Positions 32,603-43,097 of a stretch of 64,000 nt of DNA are shown here, in pieces. The notes beneath the pieces were generated by a model. It made no database searches. It was not told where the DNA came from and saw nothing but the letters and a program-made list of their open reading frames with translations. Within the stretch, counting starts at the first letter, position 1. The number at the start of each line of letters is the position of its first letter. The stretch covers positions 1 to 64,000 of the forward strand of contig NW_014578129.1 in NCBI RefSeq assembly GCF_000485595.1, written 5' to 3'. Origin of the DNA: Priapulus caudatus (Eukaryota > Priapulida > Priapulimorpha > Priapulimorphida > Priapulidae). A program made the translations under genes and the position numbers.

Positions 32603-32873
32603 GCTGAGAGGGTCTATGTCCCCCGGGGTACTGCCGGAACGTACCATGGGTACGGTCCGGTATACCGGAACGTACCTTGGTACTATATTATATGCCGAAC
32701 CGTACCTCGCCTACTCCACTAACGAGTCTAGGGAGTCGCCTACGCCTACTCCCTAACCCTAACCCGAACCCAAACCCTAACCCTAACCCTAACCCTAATC
32801 CTAACCCTAACCATATCAAATAGTGACCAGGGTACGTTCCGGCAGTACCCTGGGGGACATAGACCCTATGAGC
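32603..32873. mobile_element. Inverted-repeat element with 9-bp target duplication and internal telomeric repeats
   Basis: A perfect 9-bp direct repeat GTTACTTTA (32594-32602 and 32874-32882) flanks a 271-bp element. Its ends are inverted repeats of about 43 bp (GCTGAGAGGGTCTATGTCCC on the left, the near-exact inverse on the right). The interior holds GGTAC-rich sequence and a CCCTAA array at 32751-32811. A 9-bp target duplication is typical of Mutator-like elements, so a non-autonomous Mutator-like element is the best guess; no transposase is present. Confidence 0.65.
32751..32811 (-). repeat. Interstitial telomeric repeat (CCCTAA)n inside the element
   Basis: About ten CCCTAA units with a few variants (CCGAAC, CCAAAC, CCTAAT), lying wholly between the inverted repeats of 32603-32873. 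Confidence 0.85.
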
Positions 32874-33396
32874 GTTACTTTATGATGTATCGCGAAACGT
32901 CAGCGTGATTCCAAACAGTCGCTGCGATATGACTGTCGGAAAGATCTACGAAACCAACGCGCCAGTAATATGTAATACTGTGCCAGTTTATCATACGTAT
33001 GTACCATGTTTCGCAATCTCTATCGTTAGTAGATGGCTGTTGTGGGTGTGCGTGCGTACATGCGTGCATGCATGCATGTGCGCGTGTTTGCGTCATCGTG
33101 TGTGTGTATATGCTACCTTGTAGTCGCAAATGAAATTTGTGCATGCAATTAGCGGTAACTTAGTGTCGTTCAGATTCCCATAATTTCTCACTTTAACTTT
33201 GACCTTGACCTTGACATTGACCTCGACCTCGAGCCTTCGCGAGCACCGTGATTCTCTTGAAATCGATAAGCGGTTTTTATTTCATTAGTGTACTCGAATG
33301 AGACTTGAGCAAGTTACCGTTTTGCCAAAGAATCGTTGGCGGGTAATACATGATGCAAGGGTCGCGTGTTACGATTTGAAAGAGCACGCGAAAAAG

Positions 33397-33469
33397 TTGA
33401 TACAATAATGTAACCCAAACACAGGATAGGGCACCCCTATCCTGTGTTTGGGTTACATTATTGTATCTA
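33397..33469. mobile_element. 73-bp palindromic element with perfect 9-bp target duplication
   Basis: Two 35-base arms (left begins TTGATACAATAATGTAACCC), inverse of each other except one base, around a 3-base loop. GCGAAAAAG occurs immediately before (33388-33396) and immediately after (33470-33478). Confidence 0.7.
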
Positions 33470-33612
33470 GCGAAAAAGCAAGAGAGAAAACTACGTTTAA
33501 ACATGCCCGCCCCTTGCCCGATTTCGCGTAAATTCCGTGTACACTGTATTTGTGTCGTTGGGTCGGATGTGAGTGTGACATATCGACGGGAGAAGTGGCG
33601 TATAGTCCGGGG

Positions 33613-33762
33613 GCGTGATTTTTATTCCCACTCAGATAGTGGCATTAATTTGCATAAGCGGCGCTGATTGGCTGGCGGTTTTGCGCGCGGTGAGTTGTGA
33701 AAACCACCAAATCGCAAATCGCAAATTAATGCCACTATCTGAGTGGGGGAAAAAATCACGCG
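33613..33762. mobile_element. 150-bp inverted-repeat element
   Basis: Left arm 33613-33653 (GCGTGATTTTTATTCCCACT onwards) pairs with 33721-33762 with very few mismatches; the interior includes GGTTTTGCGCGCGGTGAG. Flanks both contain GTCCGG, but no exact target duplication could be fixed. Confidence 0.55.
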
Positions 33763-33889
33763 TCCGGCGGGCACTCCCATTGTTAAAGGTACTGGGGACG
33801 TAACGTTGGGCAGGGTATATTTTCCGAACATCATTATTGGCACAGGGTTATCTAGATACTCAGCAGGGCAAGCTAATATTGTTCTAATA

Positions 33890-34016
33890 TTGACAAAACA
33901 ATATTGGGCCAATATCGCCAGGCCAATATTGGACCAATATAGGCAGATATTGGTCCAATATTGGGCCAATGTCACCAGGCCGATATTGGACCAATATAGG
34001 CAAGCCAATATTGCAA
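33890..34016. repeat. CCAATATTGG-rich tandem repeat
   Basis: Two units of about 57 bp (from 33906 and from 33963) built from CCAATATTGG, GGACCAATATAGG and related palindromes. The motif happens to fit the CArG box consensus CC(A/T)6GG. Confidence 0.65.
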
Positions 34017-35121
34017 CAGGTATACTTTTTAGTTCAGTACAGGGTATATTTTAGGGCGCAAAGCGGTTTGCGACAGGGTCAGGTTTTCAAGGTCTCCGAC
34101 CCCCCCTCTACCCAGTTCCGAGGCGTGTGCCCCCCGCCCGTATAGTACGTAGGCCTTCCTGCTAGTGCGAGGTCTTCACTGACATTGTGAAAATGTTATT
34201 GAACATGTTGTCACTGACATTGTTAAAATGATCGCTGCTTGTCGGCGTTAAATGTGAACGACGAGCTTTTGATGCGATGAATTATAATTTATGCGCTGAA
34301 GACGGGCACTTAGACGCTATGCAAACTTTTAGCAAATTTTCTCGTGTTAAATAATACGTTTATATATAGAGGTTCATTCGTTGTTAGTTAACTAACATTA
34401 TTTTTATTCGTTATTCGTAATGTATATATTTGATCGTGCTCCCGTGTGCTGCTCTCTATCTTTATGTGTCATCTGCGTGTGAGTGGAATAGTGACTCAGC
34501 AGAGATTATGTAGAGGGATGCGATGACTATATATGGATGTACAGGGAATATATAGATATACACGCGAATAGCAGGCATTCAAAGTAAGAAAGAATGTGAG
34601 TGGTTCCTATCATGTTGCTTTAAAAGGTGAAACCTCTTGTATATAAATTTGAAGTTTCTCTGATGGCACCTAGGATCTGGCATGCTGCGCTTCCTGTTGC
34701 GTAGACAAGTCAATTACTGGTCGTTTTCCTACAGCAAAACGACAAGGAACATCCCTGACAGCATTGACTGAGGTGACTTAATTGAGCATGCTTTGATTTA
34801 AAGTAATTGGATCGAATTATACCAAGGGTGAATATGACCAGCAGTTTTTGAGGTTAGCTGATTCGTGCTTACCAGTACATACGTCATATTTAAATACGTA
34901 CGTGCATAGTAATGCAATCGCCGCTGCCTCCCACCACACCAGTCCATACCCAAACTCCGCCATTCCCTTTTCCTGTCATAGTTTCCCGTGAAGCATCTTT
35001 AAATTGTGTGGGTGTTTAGTTATAGCTCCATAATGATAATAGGATATCAGAGAGCGGGTGAAGGAAGCGGAGCCCCGCCCGCCTTGGTTGCTATGAATTC
35101 GTTCCACGGGCAATTGCTTTC
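34017..35121. other. Non-coding stretch
   Basis: No frame with recognisable domains, no RNA gene and no clear repeat seen here. Confidence 0.5.
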
Positions 35122-35128
35122 ATCATAT

Positions 35129-35173
35129 CAAGAGTAGATAATATAACATCTAATGTTATATTATCTACTCTTG
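35129..35173. mobile_element. 45-bp palindromic element with 7-bp direct repeats
   Basis: CAAGAGTAGATAATATAACA and its exact inverse flank a 3-base loop. ATCATAT occurs directly on both sides (35122-35128 and 35174-35180). The outer arm sequence matches the palindrome at 31917-31951. Confidence 0.6.
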
Positions 35174-35318
35174 ATCATATGTATATACAAAGGCATGTCT
35201 TTGTATAACTATCTATATGCTCTAACGGAACATAGTTTGGGGTGTCACTGTAAATGTCACGATGCACGTATATCCATATATGTATTTTTCTGGAGGAATC
35301 TTTGTCATGAATAATAGT

Positions 35319-35324
35319 AATAAA
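35319..35324 (+). promoter_or_regulatory. AATAAA polyadenylation-type signal
   Basis: Plus-strand AATAAA about 5.1 kb after the plexin-domain stop codon and just before the retrotransposon. It may serve a long 3' UTR or nothing. Confidence 0.2.
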
Positions 35325-35507
35325 GTATTTTCTTTCAGAAACATTTTGTGTGTGCGCATTTTTTTTGCTGTAGACTATACTATTGCATGCACTGTACATG
35401 TACAGTAGTGTATACGCCCTTCTACATTATCTGCCACTTATGTGCTTCCACCACTCTTTAGCGTAGAATCAAGTAGAATCAGAGCACAATTATTATCATA
35501 TTATGAT

Positions 35508-35957
35508 TGTGAGCGAGTGTTTTTGTACGCCCACCTAATCAGAGTCTGTAGTGTTGTTCTGTACATGACTTACTCCGGATAGTGCTGCCGCCTGGTGTTA
35601 CTGTAAGAAAGCTATGGGGGGGATTGAGGATAAACCCTTTGTTTGGATTTAAGGCGGGAAAGGAGGGGTGCCATCTTTGTCGCAGAGGGAATCTGGACAA
35701 GCGATTCTCGTGAGAGTGCAGATGTGGATTTATGACACGCAGGTGATGCTGAGCCGGTGTGTGTCGGGGCGGCGAACGTGGCCCTACCGGAGTAGTGTTC
35801 TGCAGGGGGTCGCCTGCACAGTCGTAACTACGTCGTTTGTGTGATGTGGTTACATGGTCGTTAGTGATCTTTTGGCTCGTTGTCAACTCAATAAACTCTT
35901 GAGTCACCATCATCCGAGTCTTGTGTTTGGGTGTGCGTGCACGAACAACGCCTCACA
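35508..35957 (+). repeat. 5' LTR
   Basis: Starts TGTGAGCGAG and ends CTCACA, 450 bp, with AATAAA near position 385 of the LTR. Identical for long stretches with 42157-42472; the visible differences are scattered single-base changes. Confidence 0.85.
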
Positions 35958-35963
35958 TAAATT

Positions 35964-35980
35964 TGGTGTCAGAAGTGGGA
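35964..35980 (+). other. Primer-binding site, tRNA-Leu type
   Basis: TGGTGTCAGAAGTGGGA, six bases after the LTR, is complementary to the 3' end of leucine tRNAs (sequence ending in TGACACCA). Confidence 0.7.
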
Positions 35981-36586
35981 TGGCGGTTGGCTGAGTTGTT
36001 CATGTGACATAGTAGCAGGCCTCGCTTGTGAGGCCTAAGTACACGACCAAAGCGACCCCCGGCAGAGCTGAAGTGGGCGCCGAGTCTGACGTCGACAGAA
36101 GGCGCTGATCCTGACAAGATACGACCGTTGAGGGTACCACCATTGCAGGGAGTGGTGTGGACATCCGAGAAGCTAAGTGACGTGGAGAAGTCGAGAGCGG
36201 AATGAGTCCGGGGAAGTCAGCTGGGGACAGAGCGTCGGCGACGAGGACTGCAGAGGCGTCCCTGAGTAGCGTTCCTGAATGTGTTAATGTTTAAATGTAC
36301 AGAGAGACTTTACATGCGGTAATTTGCACACAGTGTCATATTCACTGGTGTGGTAATTTGTACTGTGTTTTCTTGTGTTGTGCTCGTGCGGTAAGGGGCA
36401 CGGTCTGCGAACTTGTTGAAGGGTACATGTGTTGTAAGCTGGCTTGTAGGATGAGTAGCTCTCTCCACTTCTCCCTCCACTGTAAGTGAGGAGGGCCCTT
36501 GTTGACTCCGTTTGGTGACTTTTTGCCCGGCATAACTGAGTGTGATTGGGTGAGTGATCTGTGTGATCCGGGTTGTTGCCGACGCT

Positions 36587-37649
36587 ATGCCAGGGGAAGA
36601 TGTGCAGGAGCGCCTGGCCCAGGCGGAGAAAGACCGTGCCGTGCTTGCAGCTTTGCAGCAGCAGTTGGAGCGCCGGGATGAGGAGGTGGAGCGGCAGCGC
36701 AGTGAGTCTGCAAAACTGCGACAGGACCTGGATGAGGCGCAGACCTGCTTTGAAGCGGTACGCAACCTGAAGACGTCTGTGGTCGTCGAACAGCGAGACC
36801 AACGCCTGGGGACCATCTCAGGCGCGGAGGGTTTCTCTGTTTGGATCGCGGATGCCCAGGCGGTGCTGGAGGGGTGGAATGTGCCCGAGTCTCAGCAGGC
36901 TAACTTTCTTATCAGCCGGGCTGGAGGGGGTGGCAAAGGAGGAGGTCAAGCTCACCCTGGACCCTTCCAAGCGCACACCAGCCAGCATTTACGCAGTACT
37001 ACAGAGAACCTTTGGGAGGTCTATCTCTCTCAGGAAGGTCCTGGGGGAATTTTATGGGTGGACCCAAAAGAGTGGGGAGTCCCTGCTCGAGTTCTCCTTG
37101 GCGCTGCGCAGCCTCCAGCACAAGTCAGAGGGCGAGGTCGACAATGCGCACCTCCTTGAACAGTTTGCAGAGGGAGTCTTTGACCAAGGGGTGCAACGGA
37201 AACTGCGGAGTGCGCGCAGAGCAAAGCATGGGGATCTTACTGAGCTCCGGGAGTGGGCGGTAGGATGGCTGAGGGGCGACGCCAGGCCGAGAAGTGCCGG
37301 AGGTAAGGCGGTATCTGCCACTGTTGACTCACCCGAGGCATCGCGCCCGGCAGTACCAGAATGGAGGCGTGAGTTAGACGAGCTCAAGCAGATGGTATGG
37401 GAAGTGGCTGTCACCCGTAGCCAAGACAGAGATCGGGGAGCAGAAGCTCGAACTGGGCCCACCGACCCGAGGAGGGGCTACCAGTGCCACTGCACTGGTC
37501 ACTTCAGGGCAGAGTCCCCTGAGAGGCGTCCCCAACGCAAAGGGAGGTGTTACGAGTGTGGCTCACCCAACCACTACCGAAACGACTGCCCTAAGCTGAG
37601 AAACCACTCCAGGAAGAAACCGGGAAACGACGACCCCCTACAGTGCTGA
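36587..37649 (+). pseudogene. gag of the Ty3/gypsy element, frameshifted
   Basis: Begins MPGEDVQERLAQAEK with a coiled-coil-like charged region, then a capsid-like segment (GEFYGWTQKSGESLLEFSLA) and one canonical zinc knuckle CYECGSPNHYRNDC (CX2CX4HX4C) preceded by a degenerate one (CHCTGHFRAE). The first part is in one frame up to about 36925 and the rest in another; the switch falls at a G run. The product would be the structural particle protein. Confidence 0.75.
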
Positions 37650-37673
37650 GCCGTGCGGTAGGAGAGGCCACTA

Positions 37674-38309
37674 ATGGCTCGGGAATCACTAATCAAACCA
37701 GTTTTGAGGAGCGGGGCACCCTGCCCGGAGGCTGAGGTAAAGATCGGCAGTGTGGGAGTGAGGTGTTTGCTGAACAGCAGGTCTCAGGTGTCACTCATTA
37801 CTGAGAGCTTCTTCAGGAGGCGGTTTGGCCTGGCGGGAGAGCTAGTTGATCTGCCGTGGCTTAGGGTTAAGGCGGCCAATGACCTGGAAGTTCCCTACTT
37901 GGGATACATCGAACTGGATGTCATGGCCTGTGGGCAGGTGTTTCCGCAGATGGGGGTTTTGGTGTCTCGCGACCCTACCTCACCTGAGGAAGGGAAGCGA
38001 CTGGAGAGATTGCCGGGGATCATTGGTTGCAATATCCTGCAACGTGTGCCCTGTGAGATTGATAGAGCAGGGAAGTGGCGGAGTGGTGCTGGGTCTGTCT
38101 CTGAGAAGCGGAGTTGGATGCAGGCACTGAGCAGCGATGAGCAGGCTGTGGTCAGCAGTGCGCGTGCTGAAAGGACGCCGCCAGCTGCTTTTGTTCGTGT
38201 TCCCAGAGCTAGTGTAGTACGCCTTGCAGCTAGAAGCATCAGGGTGGTGTCTTTGATCACCTGGGGGGTGTGGCCAGCTATGAGGGCGTGGTGGAGCCAT
38301 TGGGTGTAG
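37674..38309 (+). pseudogene. Protease region of pol, catalytic motif lost
   Basis: The segment RCLLNSRSQVSLITESFF aligns with the retropepsin active-site region, where family members have Asp-Ser/Thr-Gly. Here the catalytic Asp is Asn and the Gly is Arg, so it should be inactive. The frame ends in a stop at 38307 and the reading continues in the frame of the next entry. Confidence 0.65.
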
Positions 38310-39430
38310 ATAGCGGCGGCTTGCCCAGGAATGTGATGCTGTTGCCCACCATGTGTCATGTCAGGGCGGGGCACGTGGAAGCGGCAATCGCTAATTTGAG
38401 CGAGGAGGAGGTTGTGTTGAACCCTAAATCAATGGTCGGTCAAGTCCGTGGAGCATCTGCGGTGAATAAAGTTGTAACGGTGAGGACTACGTCATCAGAG
38501 ATAGTCTTGGGGGGTCAGGACGAGAACCGTGATGACGTCACTAAGTTGATGAGTCAGCTCGACGGTGGTGCTGCAGAGTTAAATGCGGTACAACGCGAAA
38601 AGCTGGAAGAGATGCTTCGGAGATACCGATCGGTATTTCTGATGGGAGATGAGGATCTGGGATACTGCAACCGGATCAAGCACACCATCAAGACAGAGGA
38701 TGACGTCTCCATACGTCTCCCCCATCGGAGGATACCCCCGAATCTTCAGCCTGAGGTGAAGCGTCACCTGGAGGGTTGGGTGGAAAAGGGGATCATTTGC
38801 CCAAGTTCCAGCCCATACGCCTTCCAGCTGGTGATGGCAAGGAAGAAGGATCAGAGACTGAGGCTGTGTGTGGACTTCAGGCTCTTGAACAAGAAGACGC
38901 TGCGGGATGCGTACCCCCTACCCAGAGTGGAAGAGGCACTTGAGGCACTGAAAGGGGCGAAGTACTTCAGTTCGATGGATTTAGCATCGGGATACCTACA
39001 GTGTGCTATGGATGAAAAGGACATCCCGAAGACAGCATTCAGGGCAGGAACTGGGGGCCTGTGGGATCGCACCCGGATGCCCTTTGGCCTGGTGAATGCG
39101 GCGTCCACATTTCAGCGACTGATGGAGCTGTGCCTGGGCGACAAGGCATATGAGATACTGCTCCTGTACCAGGACGACATCATGGTTTATGCGGCCTCAG
39201 TTGATGACATGATTGAGCGGGTTGGCCTGGTGCTGCAGTGGTTGGAGTCCTTTGGCTTAAAGGTTAAGCCCAGTAAGTGCCACCTGTTCCGTCATGAGGC
39301 TGCATTCTTGGGTCACGTGGTGTCGAAGAAAGGTGTAGCTACGGATTCGGAGAAGATAAAGGCAGTCGCCAAGTGGGCAGTACTGACGAATGAGAGTGAA
39401 CTAAGATCGTTAATGGGTCTGGCCTCGTAA
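38270..39430 (+). pseudogene. Reverse transcriptase region of pol
   Basis: RT motifs in order: LCVDFRLLNKKTLRDAYPLP, FSSMDLASGYLQ, FRAGTGGLWDRTRMPFGLVN, then the catalytic YQDDI (usually YLDD or YIDD in this group) and FLGHVVSKKGV. A TAA interrupts the frame after GLAS at 39428-39430, while the same frame continues with conserved-looking residues (YRRFVTGFAGI). The core polymerase domain is otherwise intact. Confidence 0.85.
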
Positions 39431-42145
39431 TACCGGAGGTTTGTGACCGGGTTTGCAGGTATCGCCGCCCCCTTCATGCCCTTATGGGGAAGCCGACGAC
39501 GTCCAAGAAGAAGAAGAAGAGAGTACCAGTGCCGGGAAAAGATGGGCGGAGCTCCTCAGAGTGTTGGGATGAGAATTGTCAGATGGCGTTTGACAAGATC
39601 AAGGAGTTACTGACTACTGCGCCAATCTTGAGTTATCCGGACTTCAGTCTGCCCTAGGGTAGAGACCGATGCTAGCTTCAGAGGGCTCGGGGCTGTGTTG
39701 TCCCAGGAAGAGCAGGGAAAGCAGAGGGTGATCTGCTATGCAAGCAGGTCACTGAAGCCCGCGGAGCAGAATGACCAGAATTACAGCAGCACAAAGCTGG
39801 AGCTACTAGACTTGAAGTGGGCGGTGACCGACAAGTTAGGCAACCCAGCTGGCCCAGTTCAATTTCGAAGTGAAATACCGTTCAGGGCGATCCAACGCCA
39901 ATGCAGATGCACTCAGCAGGAAGACCATCTACAGCGACGAGGTGTTTGCGGCATTAGTGCCGTGGGGGAACAGGGCGACACCCCTCCTGGTAGCACTGAA
40001 AAGCGCTGCATGTGATTACCAGCATGTGGTGAGAGATTCAGAGGTAGGCATAGGACCACGAGGTCCAGCGGTAACCCCCGCTACCTTCATTGGCACCCGA
40101 AGAGTTACAGAATCTCCAGAGGAAAGACTCGTCACTGGGGAGACTCGGGGCACTGTGGGACCAGAGACAGAGACCATCCAGGAGGCAGGTTGGGAGGGAA
40201 TCCAAGGATGTGCGCAAGCTGTTGGGGCAGTGGAGACGCCTAGAAGAGAGAGGTGGAGTTCTGTACCGTTGTGTCCAGGGGGACGGGCAGCCACTAGAGC
40301 AGCTCCCTCTGCCTGAATGCTTGAAGAAGCAAGTTTTGGAACAACTTCATGATGCGGCAGGACACCAAGGTGTCGAGCGCACGCTTGCTCTGGTGCGGAA
40401 ACGGTGCTACTGGCCGGGCATGGCAGTCCAGACGCACCACTGGTGTCGAGACTGTGAACGGTGCCAGATGGCTAAGGCACCAGCGCAGAAGGTGCGACCC
40501 ATCATGGGAAGTTTGTTGGCGAAGAGGCCAATGAAAGTGTTGTCGGTCGACTTTACGACCCTATACCAGGCCAGCGATGGACGAGAAAATGTGCTGGTGA
40601 TGACGGACGTCTTCACCAAGTTCGTCCAGGCGGTCCCCACCAGGGACCAGAAGGCAAGGACCGTGGCCAAGGTTTTGGTGAAGGACTGGTTTGTATGATA
40701 CGGGGTAACAACGAGGATCCACAGTGATCAGGGGCGCAACTTCGAGAGTGCCCTGATCCGGGAGCTATGTGCCGTCTACGGTGTCGAAAAGTACCGCACT
40801 ACGCCATACCACCCTCAAGGGAATGGCCAATGCGAGCGCTTCAACAGGACGATGCACGACCGGCTGAGGACGCTGATGCCGGAAAAGAAGAGGAGATGGC
40901 CGGAGCATCTGCCGGAGTTGGTGTATTCGTACAACGCAACGATACACTCCTCGACGGGTTATTCCCCGTACTTTCTCATGTTTGGGCAGGATCCGTGGTT
41001 GCCCATTGATTCCCTCCTGGGAGTCAATCAGGGGGACAACTGTGATGACACAGACGGTGTTGACGACTGGGTGGCTGGACACAGGCAGAGGCTTGATGAA
41101 GCTCTGGAGGCCAAGGAACAGCGGCTGGGGCATGAGGCTCTGCAGCTTCAACACCAAATGAAAAAGTCGAGGGACACTGACCTGCCAGTAGGGAGGAGTC
41201 TTCCTGAGAAACCGGTGTCAGGGGCAGAACAAGATCCAGGATATGTGGGATTCAACGCCCTATGTCGTCATCGCGAACTCAAACCCACAGCAGAATGTTT
41301 ACGTGGTGCAGGCTGCTGACCGGGTGGGGCCAACCAAGGCGGTAAATCGTGTTGGCCTCTTGGATGGTAAGAGCACCGTCGAGGTCCCCGTTGCTGTAGC
41401 GGTGGCGCCTGACAATGACGCATGGTCGGATGAGGAACCACCGGTCGATTCACCGGAGGGAGAAACACGCCCACGGGGTAGGTGGGTCCGGTTGGGTATA
41501 CCGGTGGCAGAAGCAGAGCACCCACGGGAAAAGGGAGTCCTTGCTCTTGAAAGTGTCGAAACGAAACCGGAGGGTGGCGAAGCTCCTGGGGAAGATAGGG
41601 GTGTCGGGGGCACTGACGAGTCTGAGTCAGGTGCTGGCTCGGAGAACGCTAGTGCCACGGGGGACACCACCGGTAGGGAAGGCCAAGGGCTAGAAGGGGA
41701 ACAGGAGGCTGATGAAGCTCCTGAGGAACATGGGGGTGTGGGGGTCACTGACGAGTCTGAGTCAGGCAGTGACTCGGACGACACTTGTGCCACAGGGGAC
41801 ACCGCCAGGGAAGATGGTCAGGGGGTGGAAGACCCTGAGGAGGGGCCTGGGGGAGACAAACTTCACGATGGTGACGTGAATGACGGGAGAGAGGCGGGTT
41901 TGCATGACAGGGAGGACTCGACGCAGGACAGGCGTACCTCTCGCCCAAACGCAGGCACTCATGGGAATCCCCATCGCCTCCCAAAGTCGGTGGTGTGGAC
42001 CCAAAAGGCTGCCGTGGTTGAATCGGCTGTGGTGCCGATGCAGTTTGGCGACCTGGCGCAAGCGGTTGCTAGTCTGGGTCAGGTGCTCCAGAACTCGTGG
42101 ATGGCTGGTGTGAGTGGTCAGTTGACTAGGATGTTGACGATTTAA
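39431..42145 (+). pseudogene. RNase H, integrase and acidic C-terminal tail of pol, several breaks
   Basis: RNase H remnants (ETDASFRGLGAVLSQEEQGK near 39665, YSSTKLELLDLKWAV near 39782) lie in shifted frames. Integrase begins with an HHCC zinc-binding segment (HDAAGHQG... CRDCERC, 40345-40465), then the first catalytic Asp (LSVDFTTLYQ), a TGA at 40696, then the second Asp ([10 protein letters not shown]) and the Glu ([10 protein letters not shown]). A further shift near 41190 leads to a 300-residue frame (41243-42145) with STPYVV near its start and an acidic tail holding two copies of a roughly 33-residue Glu/Ser/Asp-rich unit. Confidence 0.75.
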
Positions 42146-42156
42146 ACTGGGGGGTG

Positions 42157-42472
42157 TGTGAGCGAGTGTTTTGGTACGCCCACTTATTCAGAGTCTGTAG
42201 TGTTGTTCTGTACATGACTTACTCCGTATAGTGCTGCCGCCTGGTGTTAGTGTAGGAAAGCTATGGGGGGGATTGAGGATAAACCCTTTGTTTGGATTTA
42301 AGGCGGGAAAGAAGGGGTGCCATCTTTGTCGCAGAAGGAATCTGGACAAGCGATTCTTGTGGGAGTGCAAATGTGGATTTAGGACACGCAGGTGATGCTG
42401 AGCCGGTGTGTGTCGGGGCGGTGAACGTGGCCCTACCGGAGTAGTGTTCTGCAGGGAGTCGCCTGCACAGTC
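42157..42472 (+). repeat. 3' LTR, truncated
   Basis: Begins TGTGAGCGAG after a GGGGGG-containing polypurine tract and follows the 5' LTR up to GCCTGCACAGTC; the last roughly 134 bp are absent. The break point coincides with the start of the LINE target duplication. Confidence 0.85.
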
Positions 42473-42487
42473 TGGTAGAAAGTAGAA

Positions 42488-42944
42488 TATACGCCTAGTG
42501 AGAGCCCGAAACGGGCATTACACAGAATAATAATGTAGTACAAATATCTATCGCTATAAAGTTCATAGATTCGAAAGTCTTCGTTTACTTTTTCTTTCAT
42601 ACTGTTAATTTGATTCTCTTTATGTTGAAGCATTCACAAGTTGTTTGCACAAGACTTCTCTACTCCTGTCTGTTGTCTACAACATTTCTCCACTGATCAA
42701 GAATATTACCACACCTCAGAGCACCTTTGCAGGTATCCTTATATCTCAACTTAGGACAACCAACAGATCTGGATCCATTTGCTAGCTCGCTGTATAAGAG
42801 TGCCTTTGCTGGTCTGTCATTATCCATTCTACAGATGTGGCCAAGCCAACGCAGACGACTTCTAACTAGCTTCAACTCGATGTCTTCAACACCCGCTCTG
42901 TTCAGGACCTCCTCGTTACTGATGTAATGATCCCATTTAATATG
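42488..42944 (-). mobile_element. 5'-truncated non-LTR retrotransposon (LINE) 3' end
   Basis: The minus strand reads a typical LINE C-terminal segment: KWDHYISNEEVLNRAG, LRWLGHICRMDNDRPAKALL and SVGCPKLRYKDTCKGAL, ending DNRQE and stop at about 42660. A 3' UTR follows with a small GCCCGTTTCGGGC hairpin. TCTGGTAGAAAGTAGAA occurs at both ends (42471-42487 and 42945-42961), a perfect 17-bp target duplication. No poly-A is visible. Confidence 0.85.
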
Positions 42945-43097
42945 TCTGGTAGAAAGTAGAAGCAGAGCACGTAAATCACCGGAGCGCTTTACGCACGCGC
43001 AGAACGTGCACACACAGCGCACCGCAACGGCAGCGGTAAATAAAGATGGTTACGATCACGTGTCAACCCAGTGCGAACAGATGCTTCCTGGCCTCGT

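Larger units (their letters stand above)
35508..42472 (+). mobile_element. Ty3/gypsy LTR retrotransposon, decayed
   Basis: LTRs, primer-binding site, gag and pol in the order protease, reverse transcriptase, RNase H, integrase, which defines Ty3/gypsy. The body carries frameshifts and nonsense codons, and the 3' LTR lacks its last third, so the element cannot be autonomous. No envelope-like frame is seen. A near-identical 17-mer (AAGTAGAATCAGAGCAC with one change) occurs 20 bases before the 5' LTR and at 42954-42970 beyond the following LINE. Confidence 0.9.

Noticed and set aside
41243-42145. Separate third gene (envelope-like) of the gypsy element
   Set aside because: It starts with integrase C-terminal residues and continues as an acidic tail; no signal peptide or membrane helix.
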